Source: Paraburkholderia largidicola
GTDB lineage: Bacteria > Pseudomonadota > Gammaproteobacteria > Burkholderiales > Burkholderiaceae
Assembly (NCBI RefSeq): GCF_013426895.1
Contig: NZ_AP023175.1
Span: forward strand, 1,984,001-2,048,000
Reading direction: 5' to 3'
Length of the DNA stretch: 64,000 bases
Position 1 is the first letter of the stretch. Each line of letters begins with the position of its first letter. The notes beneath the pieces were generated by a model. That model did not search any database and was not told the origin of the DNA. It saw only the letters and a list, made by a program, of their open reading frames with translations. Shown piece by piece: positions 29,564-37,799 of the stretch. The position numbers were made by a program, and so were the translations under genes.

Positions 29564-31018
29564 CTATCGCTTTGCCGTCTGATCGCTCGCCGCTCCCGGG
29601 GTCATCCCACCCAGCGCCTGAAACAGCGCGGCCGTATCCGCGAGACGATCTGCCTGCGCCCGCGTCCTGTCGAGCGCAGTCTGCAACGCCTGGCGCTGCG
29701 TATCGATCAAGCTGAACTGACTGACGCCGCCCGCCGCATACTGCGCCTGTGCGATCGTCACGCTTGCTTGCGCTTCCGACGCCGCGTCATCGCGCGCCTG
29801 CAATTCGCGCGCATCGCCATTCAGTGCGTGCAGCGTATCGGCGACTTGCTGGAGCGCCTGCAACACCGTCTGCCGATACGACGCAAACGCCGCATCGTAG
29901 GCAGCCTGCGCGGCGCGCTTCTTCGCGCGCAGTTCGCCGCCGTGAAAGATCGGCTGCGTCAGGTTCAGGCCGAGGTTCCACACGTTCAAGCTGTTGACGA
30001 CATCTTCAATGCGCGTGCGCTCCGAGCCGATCCCCGCCGACACGACGAACTGCGGATACAGATTCGCCGTCGCCACGCCGACATTCGCGCTCGCCTGATG
30101 CAACAGCGCTTCCGATGCGCGGATGTCGGGCCGCTCGCGTGCGAGTGTCGACGGCAATGTCACGGGCACGGTGTCGGGCAGATGCAGCGCATCGAGCGTG
30201 ATGTCGTTGAAATCCGCTTGCGACGGCGCGACGCCGAGCAGGATCGCGAGTTGATGATCGGCCTGCGCGAGTTGCGTCGTCAGCGGAGGAATCTGCGCGC
30301 GCGTTTGCGCGACCAGCGTGCGCTGCGTGCGCACATCGAGTTGCGCGACGCCGCCCGCCGCGTAGCGTCCTTCGACGATCGTCAGTTGGCGGGCCTGCGC
30401 ATCCGCCAGTTGCTGCGTCAACGCGAGCTGTTGTTGCAGCGACGCGCGCCGGATCGCAGTCGATACGACGTTGCCCGCCAGCGACAGGCGCGCGGCATCG
30501 AGTTCATACGACTGGTAATCGACTTGCGCAAGCAGCGCTTCAAGCGCGCGGCGGTTGCCGCCGAAAATATCGAGCATGTACGACACGCTCACCGACACAT
30601 TGAACAGCGTGAACGGCCCGGGGTTCGGCACATTCGGAACACCGAACGCAGCAGGATTCACTTTTTGACGCGTGCCGGAAAGCTTCGCATCGATGGTCGG
30701 GAACTCGGTCGCGCCTGCTTGCGCGACGTAGTTCTCGCGCGCTTCGACGAGTTTCGCCCGCGCTTCATCGAGCGTCGGGCTGTGTTGCAGTGCCATGTCG
30801 ACGAGACGATTCAGCGCGTCGGAGCGAAACTGCGTCCACCACATAGGCAGCGCATTGTTCGCGGTGACGAGCGTTTGCGTCGCGCCTGCGGCTTGCGTCG
30901 CGGCGGGCAGCGCTTCACGCGTGTACGACGGCGCATCGGGCGCGGCGGGCGCATGGAAGTCGGGGCCGACCGCGCAGCCGCACAGCGCGAGCGCCGACAC
31001 CAGCACGTAGTGTTTCAT
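29564..31018 (-). CDS. NodT/OprM-family outer membrane efflux lipoprotein
   Basis: The product has 484 residues from the ATG at 31018. A short lipoprotein signal peptide ends at LALCGCAVGPDF, giving a lipidated Cys near residue 14. The body has two tandem outer-membrane efflux domains: ALPMWWTQFRSDALNRLVDM near residue 65, SYMLDIFGGNRRALEALLAQ, and ERPDIRASEALLHQASANVG with LYPQFVVSAGIGSE in the second half. It forms a trimeric channel through the outer membrane. It is the last gene of the export operon that starts at the TetR gene, nine bases after the permease stop, and should complete an ABC-type tripartite exporter with the HlyD-like adaptor. Confidence 0.9.
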   Translation of the reverse strand: MKHYVLVSALALCGCAVGPDFHAPAAPDAPSYTREALPAATQAAGATQTLVTANNALPMWWTQFRSDALNRLVDMALQHSPTLDEARAKLVEARENYVAQAGATEFPTIDAKLSGTRQKVNPAAFGVPNVPNPGPFTLFNVSVSVSYMLDIFGGNRRALEALLAQVDYQSYELDAARLSLAGNVVSTAIRRASLQQQLALTQQLADAQARQLTIVEGRYAAGGVAQLDVRTQRTLVAQTRAQIPPLTTQLAQADHQLAILLGVAPSQADFNDITLDALHLPDTVPVTLPSTLARERPDIRASEALLHQASANVGVATANLYPQFVVSAGIGSERTRIEDVVNSLNVWNLGLNLTQPIFHGGELRAKKRAAQAAYDAAFASYRQTVLQALQQVADTLHALNGDARELQARDDAASEAQASVTIAQAQYAAGGVSQFSLIDTQRQALQTALDRTRAQADRLADTAALFQALGGMTPGAASDQTAKR

Positions 31019-31028
31019 CGTCGACCTC

Positions 31029-32165
31029 CTAATCCAGGGTGCGCCGATAGAAGCGCACGGCAATGGCCAACACGACGACAGTGAAGATCGCGACGGGCCA
31101 CACCGACGGCCACAGTTCGACCCAGCCGTTGCCCTTGAGCAGAATGCCGCGCACCAGCCGGTTGAAGTACGTGAGCGGCAGCAGATTGCCGATCCATTGC
31201 GCCCACACGGGCATGCCCGCGAATGGGAACATGAAGCCCGACAGCAGCAGGCTCGGCAGAAAGTAGAAGATGGTGAGTTGCATCGCCTGCAACTGGTTCT
31301 GCGCAATCGACGACAGCGTAATGCCGACCGTCAGGTTCGCCGCGATGAACAGCAGCGCCGCGACATACAGCGCGACCAGACTGCCGACGAACGGCACGTT
31401 GAAGACATAACGCGCCGCCGCCAGAATGATCGACGACTGCACGAGCCCGATCGCGATATACGGCACCAGTTTGCCCGCGATTACCTCGATGGGCAGCACG
31501 GGTGTCGCGAGCAGGTTTTCCATCGTGCCGCGCTCGCGTTCGCGGGTCATCGCGAGGCCCGTCATCATGACCATCGTCAGCGTGAGGATCGTGCCCATCA
31601 GGCCCGGCACGACGTTGTATTGCGTGATGCCCTCGGGGTTGTAGAGCTTGTGGATCTGCACGTCGAACGCGGCGGGCGCGCCGTTCAGATGCGCGAGCGG
31701 CCCGGTGATGTCCTTGTCCGCGACCGATTGCACGAGACCGGGCAGCGCGGCGAGCGGCGCTTGTGTCGCGGTCGGATCGGTGGCGTCGGCTTCGACGAGC
31801 AGCGCGGGCCGTTCGCCGCGCAACAGGCGCCGCGAAAAATCGACGGGAATCGACACGACGAAGGTCACGTCGCCACGCGCCAGCGCTTCGCGTGCTGCGG
31901 CGTCGTCGGGCAGCGTGTCGACGACATGGAAATAGTCCGAGTTCTTCATCGCCGCTACGAAGCTGCGCGAGAACTGACTCGGCTCGCTGATGACGACGGC
32001 CGTGCGCAGATGCTTCGGGTCGGTGTTGATCGCGAAACCGAACAATGCGAGCTGAAGAATCGGCAAGCCGACGATCATGCCGAACGTGATGCGGTCGCGC
32101 CGCAACTGGACGAACTCCTTGAGGACGATGCCCCACCAGCGCGTCACGGAGAATACGCGGTTCAC
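31029..32165 (-). CDS. ABC-2 type transporter permease (YbhS/YbhR-like)
   Basis: The product has 378 residues from GTG at 32165, which overlaps the stop of the ATPase gene (GTGA). One membrane helix near residues 25-45 (FGMIVGLPILQLALFGFAIN) precedes a periplasmic domain of about 130 residues. Five or six helices follow, with TMVMMTGLAMTRERERGTME and NLLATPVLPIEVIAGKLVPY, the conserved ABC-2 cytoplasmic region. The layout matches the permeases of the E. coli YbhFSR drug exporter. Only one permease gene is present, so a homodimer is expected. It exports an unknown substrate, possibly a drug or other small hydrophobic compound. Confidence 0.9.
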   Translation of the reverse strand: MNRVFSVTRWWGIVLKEFVQLRRDRITFGMIVGLPILQLALFGFAINTDPKHLRTAVVISEPSQFSRSFVAAMKNSDYFHVVDTLPDDAAAREALARGDVTFVVSIPVDFSRRLLRGERPALLVEADATDPTATQAPLAALPGLVQSVADKDITGPLAHLNGAPAAFDVQIHKLYNPEGITQYNVVPGLMGTILTLTMVMMTGLAMTRERERGTMENLLATPVLPIEVIAGKLVPYIAIGLVQSSIILAAARYVFNVPFVGSLVALYVAALLFIAANLTVGITLSSIAQNQLQAMQLTIFYFLPSLLLSGFMFPFAGMPVWAQWIGNLLPLTYFNRLVRGILLKGNGWVELWPSVWPVAIFTVVVLAIAVRFYRRTLD

Positions 32166-33118
32166 GATGCTTTTCCGTAGTTGTCGGCCGAGCGGCTCAT
32201 CATGTAGATGAAGACGTCTTCGAGGCCGGTTTCGATCGGCTCGATCCGCACGGGCAGGCCGGAGGTGACCTGTCTGATCGCCTTTTCGAGCGCGTCGTGG
32301 TCGTGGCTGCTCGCATGCAGCGCGGAGCCGAACACGACGGTCTGATCGACGCCAGGCGTCTTGCGCAACTGTTCGGACAGCTGCGTCAGACGCTCGCCGT
32401 GGATCGCCCACGTGGCGAGCGCCTGTGATTCGATCACCTGCTGCGCGGTGCCTTGCGCGAGCAGTTTGCCGTACGCGATATAGGCGAGCTTGTGGCAGCG
32501 CTCCGCTTCATCCATGTAGTGCGTGCTGACCAGCACCGAAATGCCTTGCGCAGCGAGCCGGTGCAGCTCTTCCCAGAAGTCGCGGCGCGCAGTCGGGTCG
32601 ACGCCTGCTGTCGGCTCGTCGAGCAACAGCAGCTTCGGTTCGTGCAGCATGCAGGCGGCGAGCGCGAGCCGCTGTTTCCAGCCGCCCGACAGCGCGCCCG
32701 TCAACTGGTCCGCGCGCGTCTGCAAGCCGAGCGTTTCGAGCGCGCGATCCACCTTCTCCTTGCGGTCGCGCATCTGATAGATGCGCGCGACGAAGTCGAG
32801 ATTCTCGCGGATCGTCATGTCTTCCCAGTACGAGAAGCGCTGCGTCATATAACCGACGTTGCGCTTGATCTGCGCGCTGTCGCGCACGATGTCGTAGCCG
32901 AGGCAGGTGCCGCTGCCGGAATCCGGCGTGAGCAGGCCGCACATCAGGCGGATCGACGTCGTCTTGCCACTGCCGTTCGGACCGAGAAAGCCGAAGATCT
33001 CGCCACGCGCGACCTGTAACGTCACATCGTTGACGACGTGCTTGTCGCCGAAGTGCTTGTTGAGGTTGTGCACGTCGATCGCGAGCGAACCTTGCGACGA
33101 ACCGTTCGGCGTGCTCAT
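32162..33118 (-). CDS. ABC transporter ATP-binding protein (YbhF-like)
   Basis: The product has 318 residues from the ATG at 33118, overlapping the HlyD gene stop by four bases (ATGA). It contains Walker A GPNGSGKTTSIRLMCGLL, Q-loop GYMTQRFSYWEDMTIRENL, signature LSGGWKQRLALAACMLHEP, Walker B LLLLDEPTAGVDP and the switch STHYMDEAERC. The MTQ-FSYWEDMTIREN segment is characteristic of the drug-export ATPases of the YbhF/DrrA group. Unlike E. coli YbhF, which has two fused ATPase domains, only one domain is present here. It energises the ABC-2 permease encoded next. Confidence 0.9.
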   Translation of the reverse strand: MSTPNGSSQGSLAIDVHNLNKHFGDKHVVNDVTLQVARGEIFGFLGPNGSGKTTSIRLMCGLLTPDSGSGTCLGYDIVRDSAQIKRNVGYMTQRFSYWEDMTIRENLDFVARIYQMRDRKEKVDRALETLGLQTRADQLTGALSGGWKQRLALAACMLHEPKLLLLDEPTAGVDPTARRDFWEELHRLAAQGISVLVSTHYMDEAERCHKLAYIAYGKLLAQGTAQQVIESQALATWAIHGERLTQLSEQLRKTPGVDQTVVFGSALHASSHDHDALEKAIRQVTSGLPVRIEPIETGLEDVFIYMMSRSADNYGKAS

Positions 33119-34089
33119 CGCAACGTCACCGAAACGGGCTGACCGGGATGCAGGCGCGGCGCATCGTCGACGGAAGGATGCGCTTCGACCATGAACACGA
33201 GCTTCGCGCGGCTCTCGTTGCTGTAGATAACGGGCGGTGTGTATTCCGCCGAACTCGACACGTAAGTGATCTTCGCGTCGATATCGGACGCGCAGCCGTC
33301 GCAATGGACCCTCAGCGCGCGGCCAGGCGCGAGCGCGCCGACCGCGGTTTCGGGCACGAAAAAGCGCACCTTCACGTTTTGCGGCGGCAGCATCTGCACG
33401 ACGGGATTACCCGCCTGCACCCATTCGCCTACACGGTACAGCGTGTCGTAGACGCGGCCTCTGGCGGGCGCGTTGACGCGCTTCTGGTCGAGCTTCCATT
33501 GCGCCTGCGCCACGGCAGCCTGCGCCGCTTCGACCTGCGCGGTCTGCGCGAGCAACTGTTGCGAGCGGCCTGGCAACCGCGCGACCTGGACTTCGCGCGT
33601 CAGCTCGCGCACCTGCGCGTTGGCGGCATCGGCGGCGGCGCGTGTATCGTCGAGCTGTCCCTTCGGAATGCCGCCCGCACGATACTGCGCTTCGTCGCGC
33701 GTCAATTGCAGCGTGGCCTTGCGCGCGTTCGCCACGGCCTGCGCGAGCTGCGCCTTCGTCACGTCGATTTCCGGCGGGCGCTTGCCCGTCTGGATGTCCG
33801 CGAGTTGCGCGCGGGCGGCGGCGAGCTGTTGCTGCGCCTGCTGCAACGCCGCCGTTTCGTCGACGGATTCGAGCGCGAAAACGGGTGCGTTCGCCGTGAG
33901 CTGATCGCCGCGCGCGACATCGAGTTGCGTCAGCTTGCCCGATTGCGACGAGCCGAGATAGACGAACTCGCCTTCGACATAGCCTTGCCATGTATTGTCG
34001 GCGCGATGCGAACACGCGCCGAGCGCGCCGCATGCAACGAGCGCCGCAACAGTCCGTACGACGCGAGCGGATGGACGTGAATGCTTCAT
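33115..34089 (-). CDS. HlyD-family membrane fusion protein (YbhG-like)
   Basis: The product has 324 residues from the ATG at 34089, overlapping the TetR stop by four bases. A lipobox-like ALGACSHR follows a hydrophobic signal (VVRTVAALVACGA), so it is probably a lipoprotein or N-terminally anchored. The chain has the typical adaptor order: a first biotinyl-lipoyl half GYVEGEFVYLGSSQSGKLTQ, a long coiled coil (about residues 75-190, rich in A/Q/L), the second lipoyl half RVNAPARGRVYDTLYRVGEW and a beta-barrel with VKVRFFVPETAVGALAPGRA. It links the ABC permease to the outer-membrane channel encoded at 29564. Confidence 0.9.
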   Translation of the reverse strand: MKHSRPSARVVRTVAALVACGALGACSHRADNTWQGYVEGEFVYLGSSQSGKLTQLDVARGDQLTANAPVFALESVDETAALQQAQQQLAAARAQLADIQTGKRPPEIDVTKAQLAQAVANARKATLQLTRDEAQYRAGGIPKGQLDDTRAAADAANAQVRELTREVQVARLPGRSQQLLAQTAQVEAAQAAVAQAQWKLDQKRVNAPARGRVYDTLYRVGEWVQAGNPVVQMLPPQNVKVRFFVPETAVGALAPGRALRVHCDGCASDIDAKITYVSSSAEYTPPVIYSNESRAKLVFMVEAHPSVDDAPRLHPGQPVSVTLR

Positions 34090-34817
34090 GAACTGGACCT
34101 TGTGGATGGGCGGCGCGCCGTGTTGCCCGCGTTTTTGGCGGCCGGCTTGCTCGCGCCACGTGCCGCAGGCGGATGCATGCCGCCAAGCAGCAGCGCCGTG
34201 ACGTGCCGCTGCAGCGTCTCGCGTTCGATAGCCGGAAAGCCGCGAATGCTCTGCCACATTTTTGCGGCCGCTTGCGGCAGCATCACGAGCGCGAAGAGCG
34301 AGTTGAACATCAACAGCGGATCGAGGTCGGGATTCACCGCGCCCGCGTGCTGCGCTTCCTTGATGCGCGCGCCGAACCGCTTGATGTTGTCGAACGGAAT
34401 GCGCGTGATCATGCGGTCGCGCAACATGCCGCCCTCGTTGACGACCTCGCGCAGCCAGAGCGGCGGCAGCCATGGCATGCGGCCCGTCACGTCGAACAGA
34501 CGCTTGACGAACTCGGCGACCATCACGAACGGATCGTCGCTGGAATCCTCCCCGGCGGCGCTCCACACAAAGCCGACGGACGGCGCGAGCCGTTCCTCGA
34601 CGATAGCGTCGAGCAGCGTCTCGCGGTTCGTGAAGTAATAGTGCACGAGCGCGGACGTGACTTCGGCGGCCACGGCAATCTGCGCGACGGTGGTGGCCGC
34701 GATGCCGCGTTCCGAGAACAGGCGCGTAGCGGTATCGAGCAGATGCTCGCGCACGTCGAAGTTCTCGACGACGGGGCGGCGCCCGCGCGGTTTGGCCGAT
34801 GGACGTTTCATGTTCAT
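34086..34817 (-). CDS. TetR/AcrR family regulator of the export operon (CecR-like)
   Basis: The product has 243 residues from the ATG at 34817 (an ATG two codons later is equally possible). The N-terminal helix-turn-helix is clear: REHLLDTATRLFSERGIAAT followed by VAQIAVAAEVTSALVHYYFT. The C-terminal half is a ligand-binding helical domain. A TetR gene leading a ybhG-F-S-like operon parallels E. coli cecR (ybiH)-ybhGFSR, in which CecR represses the pump. All four junctions from here to the permease use ATGA or GTGA overlaps, so the repressor and pump are one transcription unit. An AT-rich stretch just upstream (34828-34850) with TTAATTGAC and TTAGTTAAA may be its operator. Confidence 0.88.
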   Translation of the reverse strand: MNMKRPSAKPRGRRPVVENFDVREHLLDTATRLFSERGIAATTVAQIAVAAEVTSALVHYYFTNRETLLDAIVEERLAPSVGFVWSAAGEDSSDDPFVMVAEFVKRLFDVTGRMPWLPPLWLREVVNEGGMLRDRMITRIPFDNIKRFGARIKEAQHAGAVNPDLDPLLMFNSLFALVMLPQAAAKMWQSIRGFPAIERETLQRHVTALLLGGMHPPAARGASKPAAKNAGNTARRPSTRSSS

Positions 34818-35189
34818 GGGCCGGAAGCTTAATTGACGAGTTAGTTAAATTCAAGTGGGTTTACCTCGGATGCGGCAAGTTGCCTCGTTGGGCATGCCGC
34901 CGGGCATCGTCCTCTAGCCGGCAAGCGACGCCGCACGCGTGCGCTGCCATGCATAAGCAAAATCTCGCTCGCCGGATTTACTTTCTTATGCCGTGAGCAT
35001 TATCGGAAATTGAATAACAAATAAAGTGGAAAGAAGACGTAAAGAAAAATACGGAATGCAGAATATTCCGCAGAATAAATGGGTCGATAATGACTTAGAA
35101 TAATCGCCGCATAAAGGCATGTAGCCGATAAACACGCCGTGTGGTAGCGCGACAGCACGTGAGATTAAAGAAAATCTGGAGAACGGCAG
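34818..35189. other. AT-rich intergenic region with divergent promoters
   Basis: About 370 bases lie between the TetR gene and the response-regulator gene. The right half (about 34985-35115) is far richer in A and T than the rest of the window. It contains an inverted repeat, CGGAAT at 35052-35057 and ATTCCG at 35065-35070. No gene is seen. It should contain the promoter of the exporter operon at its left end and that of the REC/DUF192/TadE operon at its right end. Confidence 0.55.
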
Positions 35190-35603
35190 TTGGCTTCTAT
35201 ATTAATAGTGGACGATCATCCGGCGTTTCGGCTGGTTATCAAGACTCATCTATTGCAATTGCTCGGCACGCAGGAAGTATTCGAAGCAGACAACGGCCAG
35301 TCCGCAATGGAAATGGCGCGTCAATTCGCCCCCGATCTCACCATTCTCGATCTGGATATTCCGCGCATCAATGGCCTCGATGTGCTCTCACGCCTGAAAG
35401 CCGGGCATCCGTCCATGCGCGTACTGATTTTGTCGAGCCACGATGCGTCCACTTTCGTGTCCCGTGCCATGCGCGCGGGCGCGCAAGGCTTCGTCAGCAA
35501 GTCGCAGGACGTGAAGGAGATCATGCGCAGTGTCGAGGCCGTGATGTCGGGCTACAGCGTGTTTCCGATTGCGATGAAGTTCATGCAGGAGGGCTTGCTG
35601 TGA
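35190..35603 (+). CDS. Response regulator consisting of a receiver domain only
   Basis: The product has 137 residues, starting with TTG at 35190 behind TGGAGAACGGCAG. It is a single receiver (REC) domain: acidic pair D8 D9 (SILIVDDHPAFR), phospho-acceptor D54 in TILDLDIPRINGLDVLSRLK, and K104 in GAQGFVSKSQDVKE. The sequence resembles the REC part of NarL/FixJ-type regulators, but no DNA-binding helix-turn-helix follows; the chain stops after MQEGLL. It may act by protein-protein contact, as CpaE-like or CheY-like proteins do. The stop overlaps the start of the DUF192 gene (GTGA). No histidine kinase gene is nearby. Confidence 0.88.
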   Translation: MASILIVDDHPAFRLVIKTHLLQLLGTQEVFEADNGQSAMEMARQFAPDLTILDLDIPRINGLDVLSRLKAGHPSMRVLILSSHDASTFVSRAMRAGAQGFVSKSQDVKEIMRSVEAVMSGYSVFPIAMKFMQEGLL

Positions 35604-35950
35604 AGCACGCGCGTCTGGTTTGTCGCGGCGAACTGGCTGATATCGAGGTCGAAGTCGCGGGCGGGCTGATTGAGCGGATGCGCGGATTGCTCGGGCGCGA
35701 TGGACTCGATGCGAATCGCGCGCTATGGCTCGAACCGTGCAATGCCGTGCATACGTTCGGCATGCGTTTTCCGATCGACGTGGTCTTTATCGACAGGCGT
35801 GGGCGCGTGCTGTCGGTTCATCGAAATGTCGGTCGTGGGCGTGTGCTCGTCTGCTGGCGTGCACGAACGGCGTTGGAGATGCGTGCGCATGCGGTGGAGA
35901 CCTTGCAGATAGACGCCGGTGACAGGCTTGAATGGAGGGCTTCGACGTGA
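35600..35950 (+). CDS. DUF192 domain protein
   Basis: The product has 116 residues from GTG at 35600, overlapping the response-regulator stop. It matches DUF192: ERMRGLLGRDGL, then WLEPCNAVHTFGMRFPIDVV and FIDRRGRVLSVHRNVGRGRV, ending with ALEMRAHAVETLQIDAGDRL. DUF192 proteins are small beta proteins, often secreted, of unknown biochemical function. This one lacks a signal peptide. The family is often encoded in or beside Tad/Flp pilus loci of Burkholderiaceae, which fits the TadE-like gene that follows with another GTGA overlap. Coupling is so tight that the four genes here are almost certainly translated together. Confidence 0.85.
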   Translation: MKHARLVCRGELADIEVEVAGGLIERMRGLLGRDGLDANRALWLEPCNAVHTFGMRFPIDVVFIDRRGRVLSVHRNVGRGRVLVCWRARTALEMRAHAVETLQIDAGDRLEWRAST

Positions 35951-36729
35951 AGCACCGAGGCATGCGTAAGCGCCGGATGACGGGGCAAGGGATGACGGAG
36001 TTTCTCGTCGTCGCGCCGCTGTTGCTGTTCTTCGGCTTCGTCACCGTGCAGTTCGTGCTGCTGTACCAGGCAAAATCGACGCTCGATGTCGCCTTGCTCG
36101 AAGCCGCGCGTGAAGGGGCTGTCAATCACGGTTCGATGGAGACGATGCAAGCGGGGCTCGCGCGTGGCCTCGCGCCTTTGTATACGCGCAGCGCTGACGC
36201 GGGGGGTGTGCAAGCGGCGCTGCGTGCTGCGCAACGTGCCGTGGGCGAGAGGGCATCGATCGAGATCGTCAGTCCGACGGTGGCGATGATGCGCGATTTC
36301 GCGCGTCCGCGCTTCTATCCCGCTGAGGGCGTCGCGCACGATGAAATCCCCAATGACATGCTGATGTATCGCGACACCACGCACGGCGCGGAATCGGATG
36401 TGAATGTGCAGGATGCGAATCTGCTGAAACTGCGTGTGCACTATTGCTTTGATCTGAACGTGCCCGTCGCGAACAAGGTGCTGTACTACGCGACGAATAC
36501 GATCGGCGATATTGCGGCGAACGGTGTGTTTTCGCGCGAGCCCGCGCAGGCGAGCGTCGATGCGTATGGCTCGCCGAAACGGCCCGAGAGTGTGTGCAGG
36601 ACGACGCTTGTCGACGGAGGGCAGAGCCAGCGTTGGCCGGTTGCGCTGGAATCCGAGGCGATCGTGCGGATGCAGTCGCCGTTTCGTGCGGAGGCGGCGA
36701 ATGAAGTGCATGCGACGGTGGGGCGTTGA
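35947..36729 (+). CDS. TadE/TadG-like pseudopilin assembly protein
   Basis: The product has 260 residues from GTG at 35947; GGAGGG eight bases upstream and overlap with the previous stop decide for this start over the ATG at 35932. The N-terminus has the TadE-like pattern: a basic stretch (KHRGMRKRRMTGQG) with a G-x-x-E prepilin-peptidase-like site (GMTEFLVVAPLLLFFGFVTV) and a single hydrophobic helix, then YQAKSTLDVALLEAAREGAV. The rest is periplasmic with two or three Cys. TadE/F/G are minor pseudopilins of Tad (Flp) type IVc pili. No major Flp pilin, ATPase (TadA) or secretin (RcpA) gene lies in the window, so this is either a satellite of a distant tad locus or a different device. Confidence 0.82.
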   Translation: MKHRGMRKRRMTGQGMTEFLVVAPLLLFFGFVTVQFVLLYQAKSTLDVALLEAAREGAVNHGSMETMQAGLARGLAPLYTRSADAGGVQAALRAAQRAVGERASIEIVSPTVAMMRDFARPRFYPAEGVAHDEIPNDMLMYRDTTHGAESDVNVQDANLLKLRVHYCFDLNVPVANKVLYYATNTIGDIAANGVFSREPAQASVDAYGSPKRPESVCRTTLVDGGQSQRWPVALESEAIVRMQSPFRAEAANEVHATVGR

Positions 36730-37292
36730 TGCGCCGAATGCTGTTGCTCGGGGTCATGGCGTGTGTCGTGAGCAATGTGTGCGCGGCCGGGCGTGTGGAG
36801 ATGGTGATCGGTGGGTCGAGCGGCGTTGATGCTGGCGCCGATGCCGATGGGCCGTTGATCGTCGAGTTCGATGCGCCATGGGAGGCCCAGCGCGCGCGTT
36901 CGAAAGTTCTCGCTTGGACGGCGCTCGTCGATGACGTTGCGAAGCGCAGTAGTGTCGACAAAGCGCTGCTGATGGCTGTCATCGATGTCGAATCGGGCGG
37001 TGATCCGTTTGCGGTGTCGCCCAAGGGTGCAAGAGGTTTGATGCAGTTGATGCCGCGAACAGGCGCGCGGCAAGGTGCGGACGATCTGTTCGATCCTTAT
37101 CAGAATGTGGCCGCGGGCACGCGCCTGCTCGATACGCTGCTTGCGACGTTCGGCGATGTGTCACTGGCGCTCGCTGCGTATAACGCGGGGGAAGGGGCGG
37201 TGCGTAAGTTCGGCGGTATGGTTCCGCCGTATGCGGAGACGCAGAAGTACGTGCGGCGGGTGATGGAACGGGTGGGGGTTTATCGGCGATGA
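36729..37292 (+). CDS. Lytic transglycosylase (SLT domain)
   Basis: The product has 187 residues from the ATG at 36729, overlapping the TadE-like stop (TGATG). A signal peptide ends near residue 20 (MRRMLLLGVMACVVSNVCAA). The SLT domain starts near residue 60: KALLMAVIDVESGGDPFAVS with the catalytic Glu at 88, then GARGLMQLMPRTGARQGADD, FDPYQNVAAGTRLLDTLLAT and LALAAYNAGEGAVRKFGGMV. Such periplasmic transglycosylases open peptidoglycan so that envelope-spanning machines can assemble, and specialised copies accompany pili and secretion systems. Its place at the end of the TadE-like operon supports that role here. Confidence 0.9.
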   Translation: MRRMLLLGVMACVVSNVCAAGRVEMVIGGSSGVDAGADADGPLIVEFDAPWEAQRARSKVLAWTALVDDVAKRSSVDKALLMAVIDVESGGDPFAVSPKGARGLMQLMPRTGARQGADDLFDPYQNVAAGTRLLDTLLATFGDVSLALAAYNAGEGAVRKFGGMVPPYAETQKYVRRVMERVGVYRR

Positions 37293-37799
37293 CGCATGGC
37301 GGCAAAAAGAAGTATCTGTATGCCGCAGTTGATGTGTCATTGTGCAGCACAGCGAAGGCGGCGGGATGCAGGGGCTAACGAGGTGTCGCGGAACGGCCAA
37401 CACGGTCGATCAGATTGGGCCGAGCGGCGACAGTCGAGCATTCGTTTGGCTATTTAAAGCCGCCGACGCGATCGCGGTCGACCGTCCGGATGTCGGGCCC
37501 GGCAGCCCAGTCCTTATCCACCAAGGGTTTCAGCCCGATCGCCCGGTGTGTTGGACTCACTGGTAAACCACTATCGCGCGTGGATTGGGATGTTAGTACT
37601 GTCAGACGGAAACGCGTATACGCATGCCCTTCTTTTCGCTTCGGGGAGGTGCCGTTGAAAAGCTCCTTCTGCAAGTCCGATCCAGTCCCGCCATAACATC
37701 TCCGCAAGGTTCCGTGCTTCACGCACACCGTGCCGGCCGTCCACGACCACACCTGTGCGCAGGCAACCGGTACGTCCAGTCGAACAAAAAGGAGGCAAC
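37293..37799. other. Intergenic region of about 500 bases without a supported gene
   Basis: Short frames exist on both strands but none shows a recognisable domain or a ribosome-binding site. The stretch 37440-37560 has inverted half-repeats (GCGGTCGACCG). The right end must hold the promoter and the GGAGG site (37791-37795) for the sugar-binding protein gene. A decayed gene cannot be excluded. Confidence 0.5.
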
